Source of the DNA: Stromatinia cepivora
Lineage: Eukaryota; Ascomycota; Leotiomycetes; Helotiales; Sclerotiniaceae
NCBI GenBank assembly: GCA_014898415.1
Contig: RCTD01000004.1
Location: 2,778,904 to 2,842,903, forward strand
DNA length: 64,000 nt
Reading direction: 5' to 3'
How positions within the stretch are numbered: the stretch's first letter is position 1; each line of letters opens with the position of its first letter. Below the pieces are notes generated by a model. It was not told where the DNA came from, ran no database searches, and saw only the letters and a program-made list of their open reading frames with translations. The translations under genes and the position numbers were made by a program. Shown here in pieces: positions 34,705-46,262 of the stretch.

Positions 34705-36402
34705 ATGCCACATATTACAACAGCAATGGAATGGAGCAGGAGGAGGGGGATTGGAGAAATATTGGTGGGCAGTTTTCTTAGGAAAAGATCAATTACTGGA
34801 GAAGAATCAAATGTGAAGGAATCATTTAGTTCATGGTCAAATTGTATGGCAGCTACATATTGCAAGTTAGTCGCCCCTTCTTCTTTGCCACATTTTCGTA
34901 TCATTCCTACATCAAACTCAAACTAACCTCTAGCCTTCAGATGGCCTGTCATAGCAGCAATCATCATCGTCGGCTTGATCGTTTTCTCCATAGTTTGGTG
35001 TATAATAAGATGTGCTTGCTGCGGCATGTCCTGTTGCTGCACCTGTTTCTCCTTCCTTAAATGTTGCGATTGTTGTGGTGGCTGTTGTGATGGTAAAAGG
35101 GACCGCCCTCACAAACATCTCGACGATTTTCCTCCTCCAAACCCAAATCCGAATCAAGGCTACCAAGCTCCAGCCCCAATGATGGGCGGCGCTCTTCCTG
35201 CCAGGCCTGAGCCACCAAAATATGCACAATTCGAAGTAGGAAAAAATGGTCTCGCGGTCGGTCCACCGAAGACAGTCTCAGAAGATGCATTACCGCCTAT
35301 GCCGACATGGGAAAATGCGAGCAAAAAACATGTGAATGATGAGGAGAAAAGTGAAATGGGTATGGAATTGAAAGAACTGGATCCTGTTACGGGTCAGAAG
35401 ATGCCATTGATGGCTGGAGGCGTTACCAAAAATCATCCCAATAGTCCAGCATATGGACAAGGGGAAAGCGCTTATAGAAGACAAGGTCATGGTATGAACA
35501 ATGTTTTCATGAATTCTCAGGGCTCTTACAGCCAAAGTCAGAACAACCTAGCTGGAAATGGTAGAGGTTTTGGACCAGGAGGATCACCAAATCCAGGATT
35601 GGCTATTGATCCGCTCATGGGTTATAGAGGAACACCACCTCCAATTGCCCCGGCTAGTCAACTGGATGGAATGGGATACAGGGGCACACTGGTGCCGGGA
35701 TCAGCAATGGCGATGGGAGAAGCAGGCATGGGATATAGAGGAACCCCTCCACCAGATAACCTTGGGCCAGGGCAATATAGGGGCGAGCCATCTCCAGCGC
35801 CAAGCAGAGGATATGGCGAATCACCACCAAATCAAGACTTTGAACCAGCTATGCCACAGGAATTTCCTTTCAATAGCGGGTTCAATGATACGCCTGTTTC
35901 CGGATATGCTCAAGCAGAACCGATGTATGACAATCGATCATACCCGTCTCAGCCATCACGTCAGTTTTCAAATGATTCCTCGAGATCACTTAACCCAGAA
36001 AGATCATATACCAACAATACCGACCAGTCATATCAACCCTATCAATCAGACAATTCCTCCAATATTGGTACATATCCTCCCCCACTCATGCCCTCCAGCG
36101 GGACTGGACAAAATGGACCGAACAGAGTGATATCACCGAGCCCGCAAAACGGGAATTATGGGGGACTGCAGCAAAGAGGATTTAACAATCATTCTCCCGC
36201 ACAACAACAGCAGCCCATGTTTGGACAAGGACAAGGACAAGGACAGAATGATTACGACCACAACGCCCAGAGAAATATAACGAGAAGTCCTCCTCAGCAG
36301 CAAGAGACGTCAGCGTTTCCGGGATACAGACCTTATGTTCCAGAGCCGAAGACACCAGCGTATCCAGGATACAAACCCTACAAGCCAGCCCCGAGATATT
36401 GA
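34705..36402 (+). CDS. fibroin-3-like Cys-rich membrane protein
   Basis: Exons 34705-34865 and 34941-36402 (intron GTTAGT..TTCAG) give 540 residues. The N-terminus (MPHITTAMEWSRRRG) leads to SSWSNCMAATYCKWPV, a conserved stretch of this fungal family. One membrane helix (IAAIIIVGLIVFSIVWCII) follows, then a dense cysteine cluster with at least twelve Cys (RCACCGMSCCCTCF and KCCDCCGGCCDG). The long tail is rich in Pro, Gly, Gln, Asn and Tyr and has repeated GYRGTPPP/GYRGT motifs at about residues 220-280. Membership rests on the Cys cluster and the YCKWPV motif; the function is unknown. The Cys cluster next to the membrane could be palmitoylated (inference). It appears intact. Confidence 0.8.
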
Positions 36403-38165
36403 TGGGTGGATTAGAATGGCAAATGGGTAGGTGAAAGTGGTGTGTACAAGGAAGCGGTGGAACAGGAATAATTGAGGAGTATACCAAACTCCAAATATTG
36501 CAAAGTTCAAGGTCCCTTGGTATGTAGAACTTCTACTGAATTGGAGAATGCCGTTACATTCGCCTTTACCCTAACAAATATCCCATAAGAAAGTTTCCCA
36601 TACTCCACAGGCCTCGAGATTAAGGTTAAATTGAATCCGAGGAACTTGACCTTTTTATACCTCCACGCACAATCCAACTCTGCCCCTCCAAGGGTCCAAC
36701 CAATAAGCGTTCATGTATTAGTGATTTAATATACCCAAGTATACAATCCTTTGGCAAGTTCCTTGGTACTCATTGATCTACGAACTACTAAGTACTATCT
36801 TTGAACCTGTCAAACACAGTACCTGGAATGTTATTTCGGTGTTTTTTAAAGTGCGATCTGGCTCGGTACTCGTACTCGTGCGGCCAGAAAATACTGATAG
36901 AACTCCTTCCTAAACGGGGGGTCGATTTGCGGGGGAAAAATCTAATTTGATTTATGAAATGTATCAGTTTTTATTATTCTATTTTATTATTAAGATATTT
37001 CAAGGAAAATGTGAATAAATACTTGATTATAAATAGATCAAAAAACTGACCACTGATTAATGAGTGATCCTCAAAGAATCAGAAGTTTTATAGATCTTCT
37101 TCTGATATACTATTGGCCTTTAAAGGCTGTAATTCTTCAGAGGAGATTAACCTCAAGGAGGTATTTACTTTAATATGTATTAAAGGAATGACCTCTCGTA
37201 GGGAATGATAAGAAAGCTTTAGCGTAGAAATTGAAGACATTCAGACTTGTATTGTATTAAGAAGTAAAGGTTCTATAAAAAGGAGAGCTCTGATCGATCT
37301 AAGGTTATTATCAAGACATTATCTCATCCCATGAAGAAGATCTACACACACGTGTGAACACTGAACTTCGACCTAAAACTCTAAGCACGTACAACCTAAT
37401 GGTAAATTTGTCAAGGAATAAATAAAGGAATCTTGGAACAACCTGTTACCTGGTACTCGTATAACCAGAAGACATGAAGATCAAACTCCAAAACTCTATA
37501 TATATACCCACCAAACTGGTAAAACACTGGCAATCACTAACAATCACTAGCAATCACTGGTAATCATTAGCAATCACTAGCAATCACTAACAATCACTAA
37601 CAATCACTAACAATCACTAACAATCACTAACAATCACTAACAATCACTAACAATCACTAACAATCATTGGTAATCACTGGCAATCACTGGTAATCACTGA
37701 CAATCACTAGCAATCATTGGCAATCACTAGCAATCACTAGCAATCATTGGCAATCACTGGTAATCACTAGCAATCACTGGTAATCACTGACAGGTGTAGT
37801 GGCGCTGTCTTTTAGAATTTGGCATGTCAACCTTCCCGAAAACCTTCCAAATTCAGGGTTAGAATTGCAAATGAGCACAGTAGGTACGGTACTGTAGCAG
37901 GTATACTTAAACTCAGCGTCAATTAAATCTTCTTGATTTACCTGGAGTGATTCTTAGGCTCAATCAGAATTTTCTATCGATTCCCAAACTCCCCCCCTCC
38001 CGAATCCTTTGAATCCCAACCCATTTGTATTTTCAATCAAGAAACTCTACTCAGCTTGGTCGAAATTACTCAAATTTGCCAAATTTACCAATTGAAGATG
38101 GTACTGGGGTACTAGCCTATGCCATTCTATCAATTATGGGTAAATGGTTTTCTGTATAGTATATA
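36403..38165. other. intergenic with possible LTR-like segment and minisatellite
   Basis: 36900-37500 is AT-rich and contains a promoter-like CTATAAAAAGGAGAGCTC at about 37273. It may be a solo LTR, but I could not fix the ends. The 10-bp minisatellite at 37531-37790 follows. No gene is seen. Confidence 0.45.
37531..37790. repeat. 10-bp minisatellite, 26 exact-length units
   Basis: Twenty-six consecutive units of the form YAATCAYTRR (CAATCACTAA, CAATCACTAG, CAATCACTGG, TAATCACTGG, CAATCATTGG and others) run without any change of unit length. Variation is limited to a few transition positions. Confidence 0.97.
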
Positions 38166-40349
38166 ACCGATTTCCCTACATCGTGCACGACCCCACATCT
38201 TGCACGCCCCTTATATTCCCATTACGATCACTTCAAAATTCGATATTAATTATAAATTATAAGATATAAAGCTACAATTCTTTTTGAACAATAAAGAGAT
38301 ATAGTATTATTCTATAGAATTAAAAAACCTTTACATTTTCAATTTCGATGAAACCTTGATACATCGCCTAGCCTTTGAATGTAATACCCCTTTTCTTTCT
38401 TTTATTACTGATTTATCAATCTTTATAATGTTATGATCCTTTATAGTTTTTTGAGATACTAAATCTATAATAAGAAAACGTTTTTGAATCATTTGTATTC
38501 TTTTAATAGAAGATATTAATGATTTCCGAGCTTTTTTCATTTCCTTTTTGGTATTATATACAATTTGATGATCGATCTCCTTTTATACTACCCTTTCTTT
38601 AATTGTTCTATTTTTCCATTCTTTTTCAATTTTCTTTTCGGCTTTTTTTTGCTTTTTAGCTTTCTTCTTTTATTCAACAATTAGTACTTTTATCGATTGG
38701 TAGGTTTTAGCTTTTTCGATTTGCGAAGGGGAATATAAAAAAGCATTTCTGCCTTTCTTCTTTATTAGGTTTAAATATTTAGAACAGGTTCTTTTCTTTC
38801 TTTCGATCTTTAAAGCTTTTTCTAAACCTTTTGCTTTATACAATTGAATATTAGTATTAGCTGTATATATAAATGCGGCCTTAAAAAGCTTCTGAATGAT
38901 ATCGGGATCCTATTTAAAGCGAAACTCTAATTTAAGGTGACAAAGAGTTTTAGTCGTATATGGCGTCTTTATTTTATTTTCTGTGAATTGCATCGATATA
39001 AGTGGTATAAGGGTTTGCTCTGATTCGATATTGCAAATGGTAATGTTCTTATTTATAGGATAAATGCTGGCTTTTTCGAAAGATTTCAGGATATTATAAG
39101 TAATAGTAGATTGAATCCAAACAATCTTAAATATCATCCAAAAGTTATGTTTCGATATTTCAACGATATCTCTGTTTTTGTATATTAGATTATTGAGTTT
39201 TATATTATAATTCGTCGAAAGGGGAAGGAAATAGTTTATATCAAGAGATTAAAGTCGATATATAGAATGAAGAAGAAGAATCAATAAAATAATCTTCAAT
39301 TCGTTGTATTTCGATATAAATTTTATATTCATATAATTAGAATAATTATTTATAATTAATAGATAATATCCTTTCTCTGTTTTTGAACAAATATAATGTT
39401 GAAAGACTTTATTAAATTAAATGAAGTCGAATACATTCGATAATTATCTATTACTTAAAGCTCCGAAATAAATTTGATCCTTTACTTTTATTTTATCAAT
39501 CTATATATTCTATAAATCTCTAGATTTTTTTTTATAAATTAAAGTAAATAAAATAATTATATTATCGATATATATACATACTAAAAAAATGATAAACTCT
39601 TTCAATCTATTTTGTTTAGCTTTTATAATTCTACCACAATTATATACACTAATATTCATTATTCTTTTTATAATCCTTTTTAGATTAATCATAAAATCTT
39701 TCTTATTCTAATTGTATATATTTTTAAATAATGTATTATATTTTATAATTACTTTTATTAATTAAATGAAAAAAAAAAGATATTAATATAATTCTTTTAA
39801 ATAATAAAATTCAACAATAATACAAAATAATTCAAATTAAATTATAAAAATACTCAAATATAGCAATATTATCAGCTTTCACATACAAATTATCAATATA
39901 TTAGAGATATTAACTTTGAAAATATATTTTATACTTTTTCATGAAATTTACTATTCAATTCTTTTCTAAAAAGCGGTTTATAATCTTTTTTGTAAGATTT
40001 TTGATTATATAATTTGTAGGGGGTATAGATCTTTATATCAATTTATTAATTTGATCGATTAAAACCTTTTCTTATTTTTTTGAAAGAAATTGGTGAGTTT
40101 CAGTATATATAATACTATGGGAGATGGTTTTGTTTTTATAATGTTGAGAGAGTGTTAAACGATTGATTCTAAAGAAATTTGTTATTTGAATATATTTAGG
40201 GTGTTTTTCCCCTTTAATTTAAACTAATACGAATTCTATACAGGTCTTTGAAAGCATATCATCGCTATATCCATCCATGGTGGTTGATATTTTATAAAAT
40301 TAAAAGTGCGTGCAAGATGTGGGGTCGTGCATGATGTAGGGAAATCGGT
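38166..40349 (-). mobile_element. Fot1/pogo-like DNA transposon relic
   Basis: The 2184-bp element has 43-bp terminal inverted repeats that differ at one base: ACCGATTTCCCTACATCGTG, continuing CACGACCCCACATCTTGCACGC, with A for G in the right copy. TA flanks both ends (38164-38165 and 40350-40351). The interior is very AT-rich and encodes broken transposase pieces on the minus strand. Confidence 0.88.
38331..39137 (-). pseudogene. Fot1/pogo-like transposase C-terminal relic
   Basis: On the minus strand, 39137-38910 gives WIQSTITYNILKSFEKASIY followed by PIN, then TPYTTKTLCHLKLEFRFK. This resembles the Fot1/pogo C-terminal part (a Phe-x-x-Ala-Gly-Ile-x-P-like segment followed by TPKT). 38540-38331 is a Lys/Arg-rich tail. 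The catalytic domain upstream is too decayed to align by eye, so the subfamily is uncertain. Confidence 0.6.
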
Positions 40350-40351
40350 TA

Positions 40352-40847
40352 CCTAGTAATTACCTAATAGTTCTTCCTTTCAGCCCAAATTTCCAAAAGG
40401 GCAAAAAGGTACCATCTGATAAAAGTCAGGCTTTTATAAATCGACAAAGGGAATACATCTTGAATAAATATCAATCCAGCTGCCAGCATCCCTAGGATAC
40501 ATTGCAATTAAAGTTTTTGCACACTTTGATGGACTCTTATATCAAGGTGATAGAAGATAAGTATGCACTGAGGATAAACTCTATTTCGAGTTTGTGTTGA
40601 AGATGGTATGGACAAGATGGTAGAGATTGATAGTTATATGAGAATTGAAGAGTATATAAACCTCTCTTGTTTCTCTCTCAAATCATTTTATCTTTATCCT
40701 CATCATCATCATCACATTCACAATCATTCTGCAATCACTTCCACACTCAAACCAAGCACACTCACTCTGAGTTACTCAACTTTACATTTCGAAAACTCAT
40801 GCTCTCTTTTTCTTTAAAAGAAAATCAATCACTCACTTTTATCAAAA
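40352..40847. other. intergenic and promoter of the small secreted-protein gene
   Basis: It contains a TATA box and a pyrimidine-rich leader typical of strongly expressed fungal genes. No other feature is seen. Confidence 0.6.
40653..40660 (+). promoter_or_regulatory. TATA box
   Basis: TATATAAA is followed by a CTCTCTTGTTTCTCTCTC tract that could carry the transcription start. It lies about 190 bp before the ATG at 40848. Confidence 0.65.
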
Positions 40848-41167
40848 TGAAGTTCTCCGTTGCCACTATTATTGCCTCCGTTGCCCTGGCCAATGCAGTT
40901 GCTACCCCAATCGCTAAAGCTGCACCTGCAGAGGCCGATGAAGTTGGTACCCCAATCGATCAAATTAAAACAGCAGATATTGCTCCCAACACCGTCATTC
41001 ATTCCTCCTGCAGAGGAAGTCAATTTCAGTGGAACGGTATGCATAAAATTACAACCCAAAGTTCCACACAAAGCTAACAATCTGACAGATTGACGCCAAT
41101 CCCAACTTGATCGCCAGTGCGAACGATATGACCTATCCAGTCATTCAGGAGCATACCGATCTTGCCC
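40848..41167 (+). pseudogene. small secreted-protein gene, 3' end disrupted
   Basis: The ATG at 40848 opens a signal peptide (MKFSVATIIASVALANAVAT) and an Ala/Pro-rich pro-region, then SSCRGSQFQWN. Read through, the ORF stops at 41077 (76 residues). A typical intron is visible instead: donor GTATGC at 41036, branch GCTAAC, and acceptor CTGACAG ending at 41088. After it, the frame IDANPNLIASANDMTYPVIQ looks coding but is out of phase by two bases with exon 1, so splicing gives an immediate stop. The coding-like frame then runs into AT-rich repeat DNA at about 41168. I infer a small secreted protein broken by an indel and by loss of its 3' end. The family is not recognised. Confidence 0.55.
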
Positions 41168-41800
41168 TAACTATTATTATAATGAAAATTTTGATGATCA
41201 CCACCAATGGTGACCATTTTTGATAGGGAGTGGTGACCACTTTTGACAGGGGAATGGTAACCACACAAAAAAGCAATATAATCATCACTAACTATTATTT
41301 TCAATAATAATTAAATGGTCAGTATCAATACTGATCACTTTTTATAGGGGGATGGTAACTATACAAAAAAAAACAATATAATCATTACCCTGAAATCGAT
41401 CAATTTTAAAGATATTTTAGAATTGAAAAATGTAATTACTGAAAGGATTAATTCAAGAATTCGAATATCAATTAGATTTAAATTATTTTTATTATTGATA
41501 CAATAGTATTCATTTTTTGAAAGATATTATAATAATTGAAAGAAAAGTTAGAATTATTTTCTATATAAAGTAAATTTATAAAAGGGATAATTATACAAAA
41601 TCATATAATATAATCATTATTCCGAAATCGATCAATAACGATATTTTGAAATTTAAAAAATGAACTATTAATATAATTAATTGAAAAATTCGAATATCGA
41701 ATTAGAATTATATTATTTTTATTATTTATATAATGGTATTCATTTTTTGAATAATATTATAATAATTGAAATATTATTTTCGAAATATTATTTTCTATTT
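41168..41800. repeat. subtelomeric repeat starting CTAACTATTATT, with tandem duplicate units
   Basis: It begins CTAACTATTATT, which recurs at about 41288 and 58066. It contains GGTGACCATTTTTGATAGGG-type segments in degenerate copies. Two diverged units of about 240 bp follow (about 41340-41580 and 41582-41800). Each carries an ATAATCATTA..CGAAATCGATCAA core and a GTATTCATTTTTTGAA core. A related arrangement occurs at 58080-58480. Confidence 0.7.
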
Positions 41801-41895
41801 TATATTTTCTATTTTATATTTTCTATTTTCTATTTTATATTTTCTATTTTATATTTTCTATTTCATATTGATATTTTATATTGATATTTTATATT
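41800..41895. repeat. TATTTTCTATTT tandem repeat
   Basis: Irregular copies of TATTTTCTATTT and TATTGATATTT. Confidence 0.85.
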
Positions 41896-42479
41896 AATCG
41901 AATTATAAATTCTATATTTTTTATATTGTTCTTGATTAATTCCCAATGATCTTTTATATAGATCTAATTATAGACTTTCTTGGAGGAGGTTGATAGGTTA
42001 ATAATAATGACTAATATAGTAATAATACTATTCACTATTATTATAGTGGAAGACTTAGTTATATAGCTTAAAAGGGTAATCGAATATATAATGGTTGAAG
42101 TCAAAATATGAGTGTATTGAATATTGAATTTATTTTGCTTGTTTTTCAGAAGAATTCTTTGAAGAAAATCTTCTTATTTATAATATTTGATAAGATTCTA
42201 TGAAATTCTATAGTATTCTACGATTATAAATAAGATCGATTTAAATCGAATCTTATAGAATCATTTTATATAATGAAATGAAATAGTAACCAATAACATT
42301 TAACCTTAGAAATAACAAAGTTCTATACGCTTCCATCACATTCTATTCCATTATAAATCATTCTAGTATGATATATGATCGAAATTTCATATAATAATAA
42401 AATTTAATAATATTAAATTATATTATTAATATATCACGTGATCATATAACCATCGGTTCGGTTAATATTATTAAGTGAT
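41896..42479. other. AT-rich subtelomeric DNA, no gene
   Basis: This is very AT-rich, with a single early unit resembling the 54-bp repeat at about 41935-41965. Nothing else is recognised. Confidence 0.55.
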
Positions 42480-43085
42480 TTAATAAACTTATTAGAAATT
42501 CTTATAGACTTTATAGTTTTTATATTATTATCGATGACTTTTTATACAGATCTAATTATATACCCTATAGTCTCTATCGGTGATTTTTTATTAATGATTT
42601 AATTCTAAAATCTATAATCTTTATATTGCTATTTGTAATCTTTTATTAATAATCTAATTATATATTTTATAATCTCTATATTACTCTCAATGATCTTTTA
42701 TTAATAATTTAATTATATACCTTATAATCTTTATATTACTCATAATAATCTTTTATTAGTAATCTAATTATAGACTCTACAACCTTTATATTACCATCGA
42801 TAACTTTTTATACAGATCTAATTATATACTTTATAATCTTTATATTACTCCCGATAACTTTTTATACAAATTTAATTATATACTCTATAATCTCTATATT
42901 ACTATCGATGATTTTTTATATAGATCTAATTATATACTCTATAACTTTTATATTACTTCGGATGATTTTTTATACAGATCTAATTATATATTTTATAATC
43001 TTTATATTACCCCCAATGATCTTTTATTAATAATCTAATTATAGATTCTACAGCCTCTATATTACTACCGATGATTTTTTTCAAA
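42480..43085. repeat. about 54-bp tandem array, about 10 units
   Basis: Units follow the pattern GATCTAATTATATACTCTAT, then AATCTTTATATTACT, then CGATGATTTTTTATACA. The AGATCTAATT or TAATCTAATT core recurs every 53-55 bp, at about 42549, 42597, 42651, 42706, 42760, 42815, 42869, 42923, 42977 and 43031. Differences are largely transitions. Confidence 0.85.
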
Positions 43086-43754
43086 CTCTATTATAGGATC
43101 TATAATTATATACTTCATTTCATATTCGATAATTCTATTATATAAATTTTTTATATAATAAAATGATATCAATAATGATTTCATATATAAAATAATTTAT
43201 CGGAAATTATTTTTTTGATAAAATCAATTATATATACAAAATCTATAAATAAAGAATTAATAAATATATAAATAAAATGAGTTTGAATTATTTCATATTA
43301 GATGATTCTAATTCGATAAGGTTTTAAACCTTATATAAGCTATTCAACCCTGAATATTCAATTATAAATAATTCTATATTATTTATTCAGAGTATTAAAA
43401 ATCTAGAAACCCTTTATTTAATTTTAGAATTTCATTTTATATAAATAAATATATAGAATAAATGATATAGAGTTTGTAAAGATTATGATAAATTTATTTT
43501 TTGAATTAATAGATTTTTTAAAATCTAGAAATCCTTTATTTAATTCTAGAATTTCATTTTATATGGATGAGTATATAGAATGAATAATATAGAGTTTGTA
43601 AAGATTATTATAGATTTATTTTTTGATTTTTAACTTTATAAAACCCTAAATCTTAATATTATAGAGATTAAAAGATGATTCAGAGGGTTATAATTCAAAG
43701 GGTTTCATTTTATAAATTAAAAGATTAAATATTTCAATTCGAAAGGCTTAATTG
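43086..43754. repeat. AT-rich DNA with a 120-bp tandem duplication
   Basis: Units at about 43397-43500 and 43517-43625 share ATCTAGAAAYCCTTTATTTA, TTCATTTTATAT and ATATAGAGTTTGTAAAGATT. The flanking DNA has short TTCAAAGGGTT-like repeats similar to those at 46263-46440. Confidence 0.7.
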
Positions 43755-43936
43755 TTACGAACCTCAACTACGAAATTAGGGCTAGCCGAAAGCGGGCCGA
43801 ATTGTACGCTAGTTTGAAGAGTTTTCATTTATATAAAGGGGAATTCTTCAATACCATTAGAAAGAAAGTAATGAAAAGTCTTGATTCTAAATCCAAACTT
43901 ATTGTTATTCGAATATTAACCGATTCTTTGTTATGA
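43755..43936 (+). repeat. duplicated coding-like segment, copy A
   Basis: It is 182 bp, open in one frame and ending in TGA. It encodes NLNYEIRASRKRAELYASLK, then SFHLYKGEFF and KKVMKSLDSKSK. It aligns with copy B (46081-46262) without indels, and A keeps more C and G. The family is not recognised; the segment may be a fragment of a former transposon gene. Confidence 0.75.
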
Positions 43937-44360
43937 TTCCCACAATTCTTTTTATTCACTTTTGAGAGTAATTCGTTGGTTAATTTTGGGAATAACCTTA
44001 TTTTTTTCGATTTATAAAAGCCTTCGAACCTTATCGAAAACCCTTCAAAATATTATCGAAAAACCTTCGAAAACTCTTCGAAAACTTTTCAAAATTTATC
44101 TTTCGAAAATTATCCTCAAAATATATACGAATTTGATTCCAAAACGAACCTTCGAAAACCCTTCAGAATATTATCGAAAATCTTCAAAAACCTTTCGAAA
44201 TTTACCTTCAAAATATATACGAATTTGACTTCAAAACGAACCTTCGAAAACCCTTCTAAATTTACCTTCAAAATACATACAAATTTAACCTCAAAACGAA
44301 CCTTCGAAAACCCTTCAGAATATTATCGAAAATCTATCAAAAATACTACAAAAAACCTTC
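43937..44360. repeat. CCTTCGAAAACCCTTC repeat array
   Basis: Repeated blocks such as ACCTTCGAAAACCCTTCAGA, ATATTATCGAAAATC and AATATATACGAATTTGA occur about three to four times with changing order. Confidence 0.8.
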
Positions 44361-45189
44361 GAATCAAGAAAACAAGAAAAAGGAATTGAAAAAATTTATT
44401 CGAAAAATATAAATATAATATACGAATCGAACCCTACCCTATTTTACGAAATTCGAAAGCGAATTTTTAAATCATACAAATCATTCAAATAAAAGGACAA
44501 AAAAAAACAAAGTATATAAAAAACCTTCAGAATTCTATCAGAAAACTGAAGAATTTGAATATAAAAGTTATTGAAAATTGAAGATATTGAAATTGAAGAT
44601 ATTAAAATTGAAATAATAATAATGAAGTTTTTGGTATTACTTTTGAAGAGTATAATAAATGGATTTATATATAATAATAATAATAATAAAACCTTTAATA
44701 TTATCTTTAAAGAATACAATAAATGGATTTATATATAATGATAATGAAATCTTTAATATTACCTTTGAAAAGTATAATGAACGAATTCATATACAATACT
44801 AACCACATTTCTATTTTCAAAAACAGAATCCTAACGGAATACTTGAAACCTCTTCCCTTTAACAAAATACTAAACCTGTTTCAAAAAAAAGAATAAAACT
44901 AATCTTTATATAATTCTAAAGAATTACTAATGAAAACTAATTACAAATAATCGGATCTATATTAAAAAGCTAATATATTAATTAAAAACGAAACAATATT
45001 TATACTAGAATCATTATTTTCTTAATACAAATTTAATAATATTGAAAAATATAATATATTTTGTATTTCAAGTTTCAAAAGAAAAAGCAAATTAAAATCC
45101 CCCCTTTTTATTATTTATTGAATCTACAAAATCATTGAAATCAACAAAAACATCAATCCAAAAAGGAAAACATCAATATCCTTTATTTA
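44361..45189. other. AT-rich subtelomeric DNA, no gene
   Basis: Simple AT-rich repeats (for example ATAATAATAATAAT at about 44672) and short GAAGTTTTTGGTATTACTTT-like repeats lie at 44620-44780. No gene is supported. Confidence 0.55.
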
Positions 45190-45475
45190 TCATATTAAAA
45201 AATATACCAAATCGAAAATATATCAAATCGAAAATATATCGAATCCAAATTGAAAACATACCAAATCGAAAACATACCAAATCCAAACTAAAAGCATACC
45301 GAATCCGAATCGAAAATATACCAAATCCAAATTAAAAGTATACCAAATCCGAATCAAAAATATACTGAACCCAAATTAAAAATATACTAAATCCAAATCG
45401 AAAATATGCCGAATCCGAATCGAAAATATATCTATCGAAATCATATCAAATCATACCGAAATCGAATTGAAAATA
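45190..45475. repeat. ATACCRAATCYRAATYRAAA tandem array
   Basis: About a dozen units of roughly 20 bp occur (ATACCAAATCCAAATTAAAA, ATACCGAATCCGAATCGAAA and variants). Confidence 0.88.
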
Positions 45476-45709
45476 AATCGAAAATGAATATATATATAAA
45501 GATTTTTAAATAATATTAAAAAGTTTTCAAAAAAGTAAAAATACTGAACTTCATAAAATGAAGATATAAGTATTATAATTTCATTATTAAAAGAATTATT
45601 ATGAATTTAATTGTTATATGAAATTCTCTATTAAAGTTTCAGCTCAACCAATTATTATAAAATTAGAAATAGAGGAATTAGAAGAATTGAAAGAATTTCA
45701 ATAAATCTA

Positions 45710-45990
45710 TAATGATTTTACAAAAAAATATACAACACAATACAATAGTTTTACAAAAAAATATACAATATAATATAATAGTTTTACAAAAAAATATATA
45801 ATACAATACAATAGTTTTACAAAAAGATATATAATATAATATTGATGATTCTACAAAAAAGTATACAATACAATATCGATAGTTCTACGAAAAAGCATAT
45901 AATACAATATCGATAAATCTACAATGATTCTATGAAAAAGTATATAATACAATATCGATGATTTCACAAAAAAACATACAATATAATATC
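45710..45990. repeat. ACAAAAAAATATACAATACAATA tandem array
   Basis: Roughly eight units of about 32-40 bp contain TTCTACRAAAAAGTATAYAA and ATACAATATCGATRA. Confidence 0.85.
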
Positions 45991-46080
45991 GAATGATATT
46001 AATTTTGATTGAATATTTCAATTTAAATAATTTCATTTCAAAAGCTTTTAAGAACAAAAGTTTCGGAAGAGAAGATTCTA

Positions 46081-46262
46081 TTACAAATCTCAATTACGAA
46101 ATTAAGACTAACCGAAAGCAGGCCGAATTGTACACTAATTTGAAGAGTTTTTATTTATATAAAAGGGAATTCTTCAATATTATTAGAAAGAAAATAATGA
46201 AAAGTCTTGATTCTAAATCCAAACCTATTGTTATTCGAATATTAACCAATTCTTTGCTGTGA
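46081..46262 (+). repeat. duplicated coding-like segment, copy B
   Basis: This is the direct repeat of 43755-43936, the same length and open in the same frame (NLNYEIKTNRKQAELYTNLK, then SFYLYKREFF). All differences I can see from copy A are transitions, and most make B richer in A and T. The frame extends upstream to about 45993. Confidence 0.75.

Noticed and set aside
37531..37790. Regular array considered as a CRISPR-like array
   Set aside because: Units are contiguous 10-mers with no spacers, in a eukaryotic genome; it is a minisatellite.
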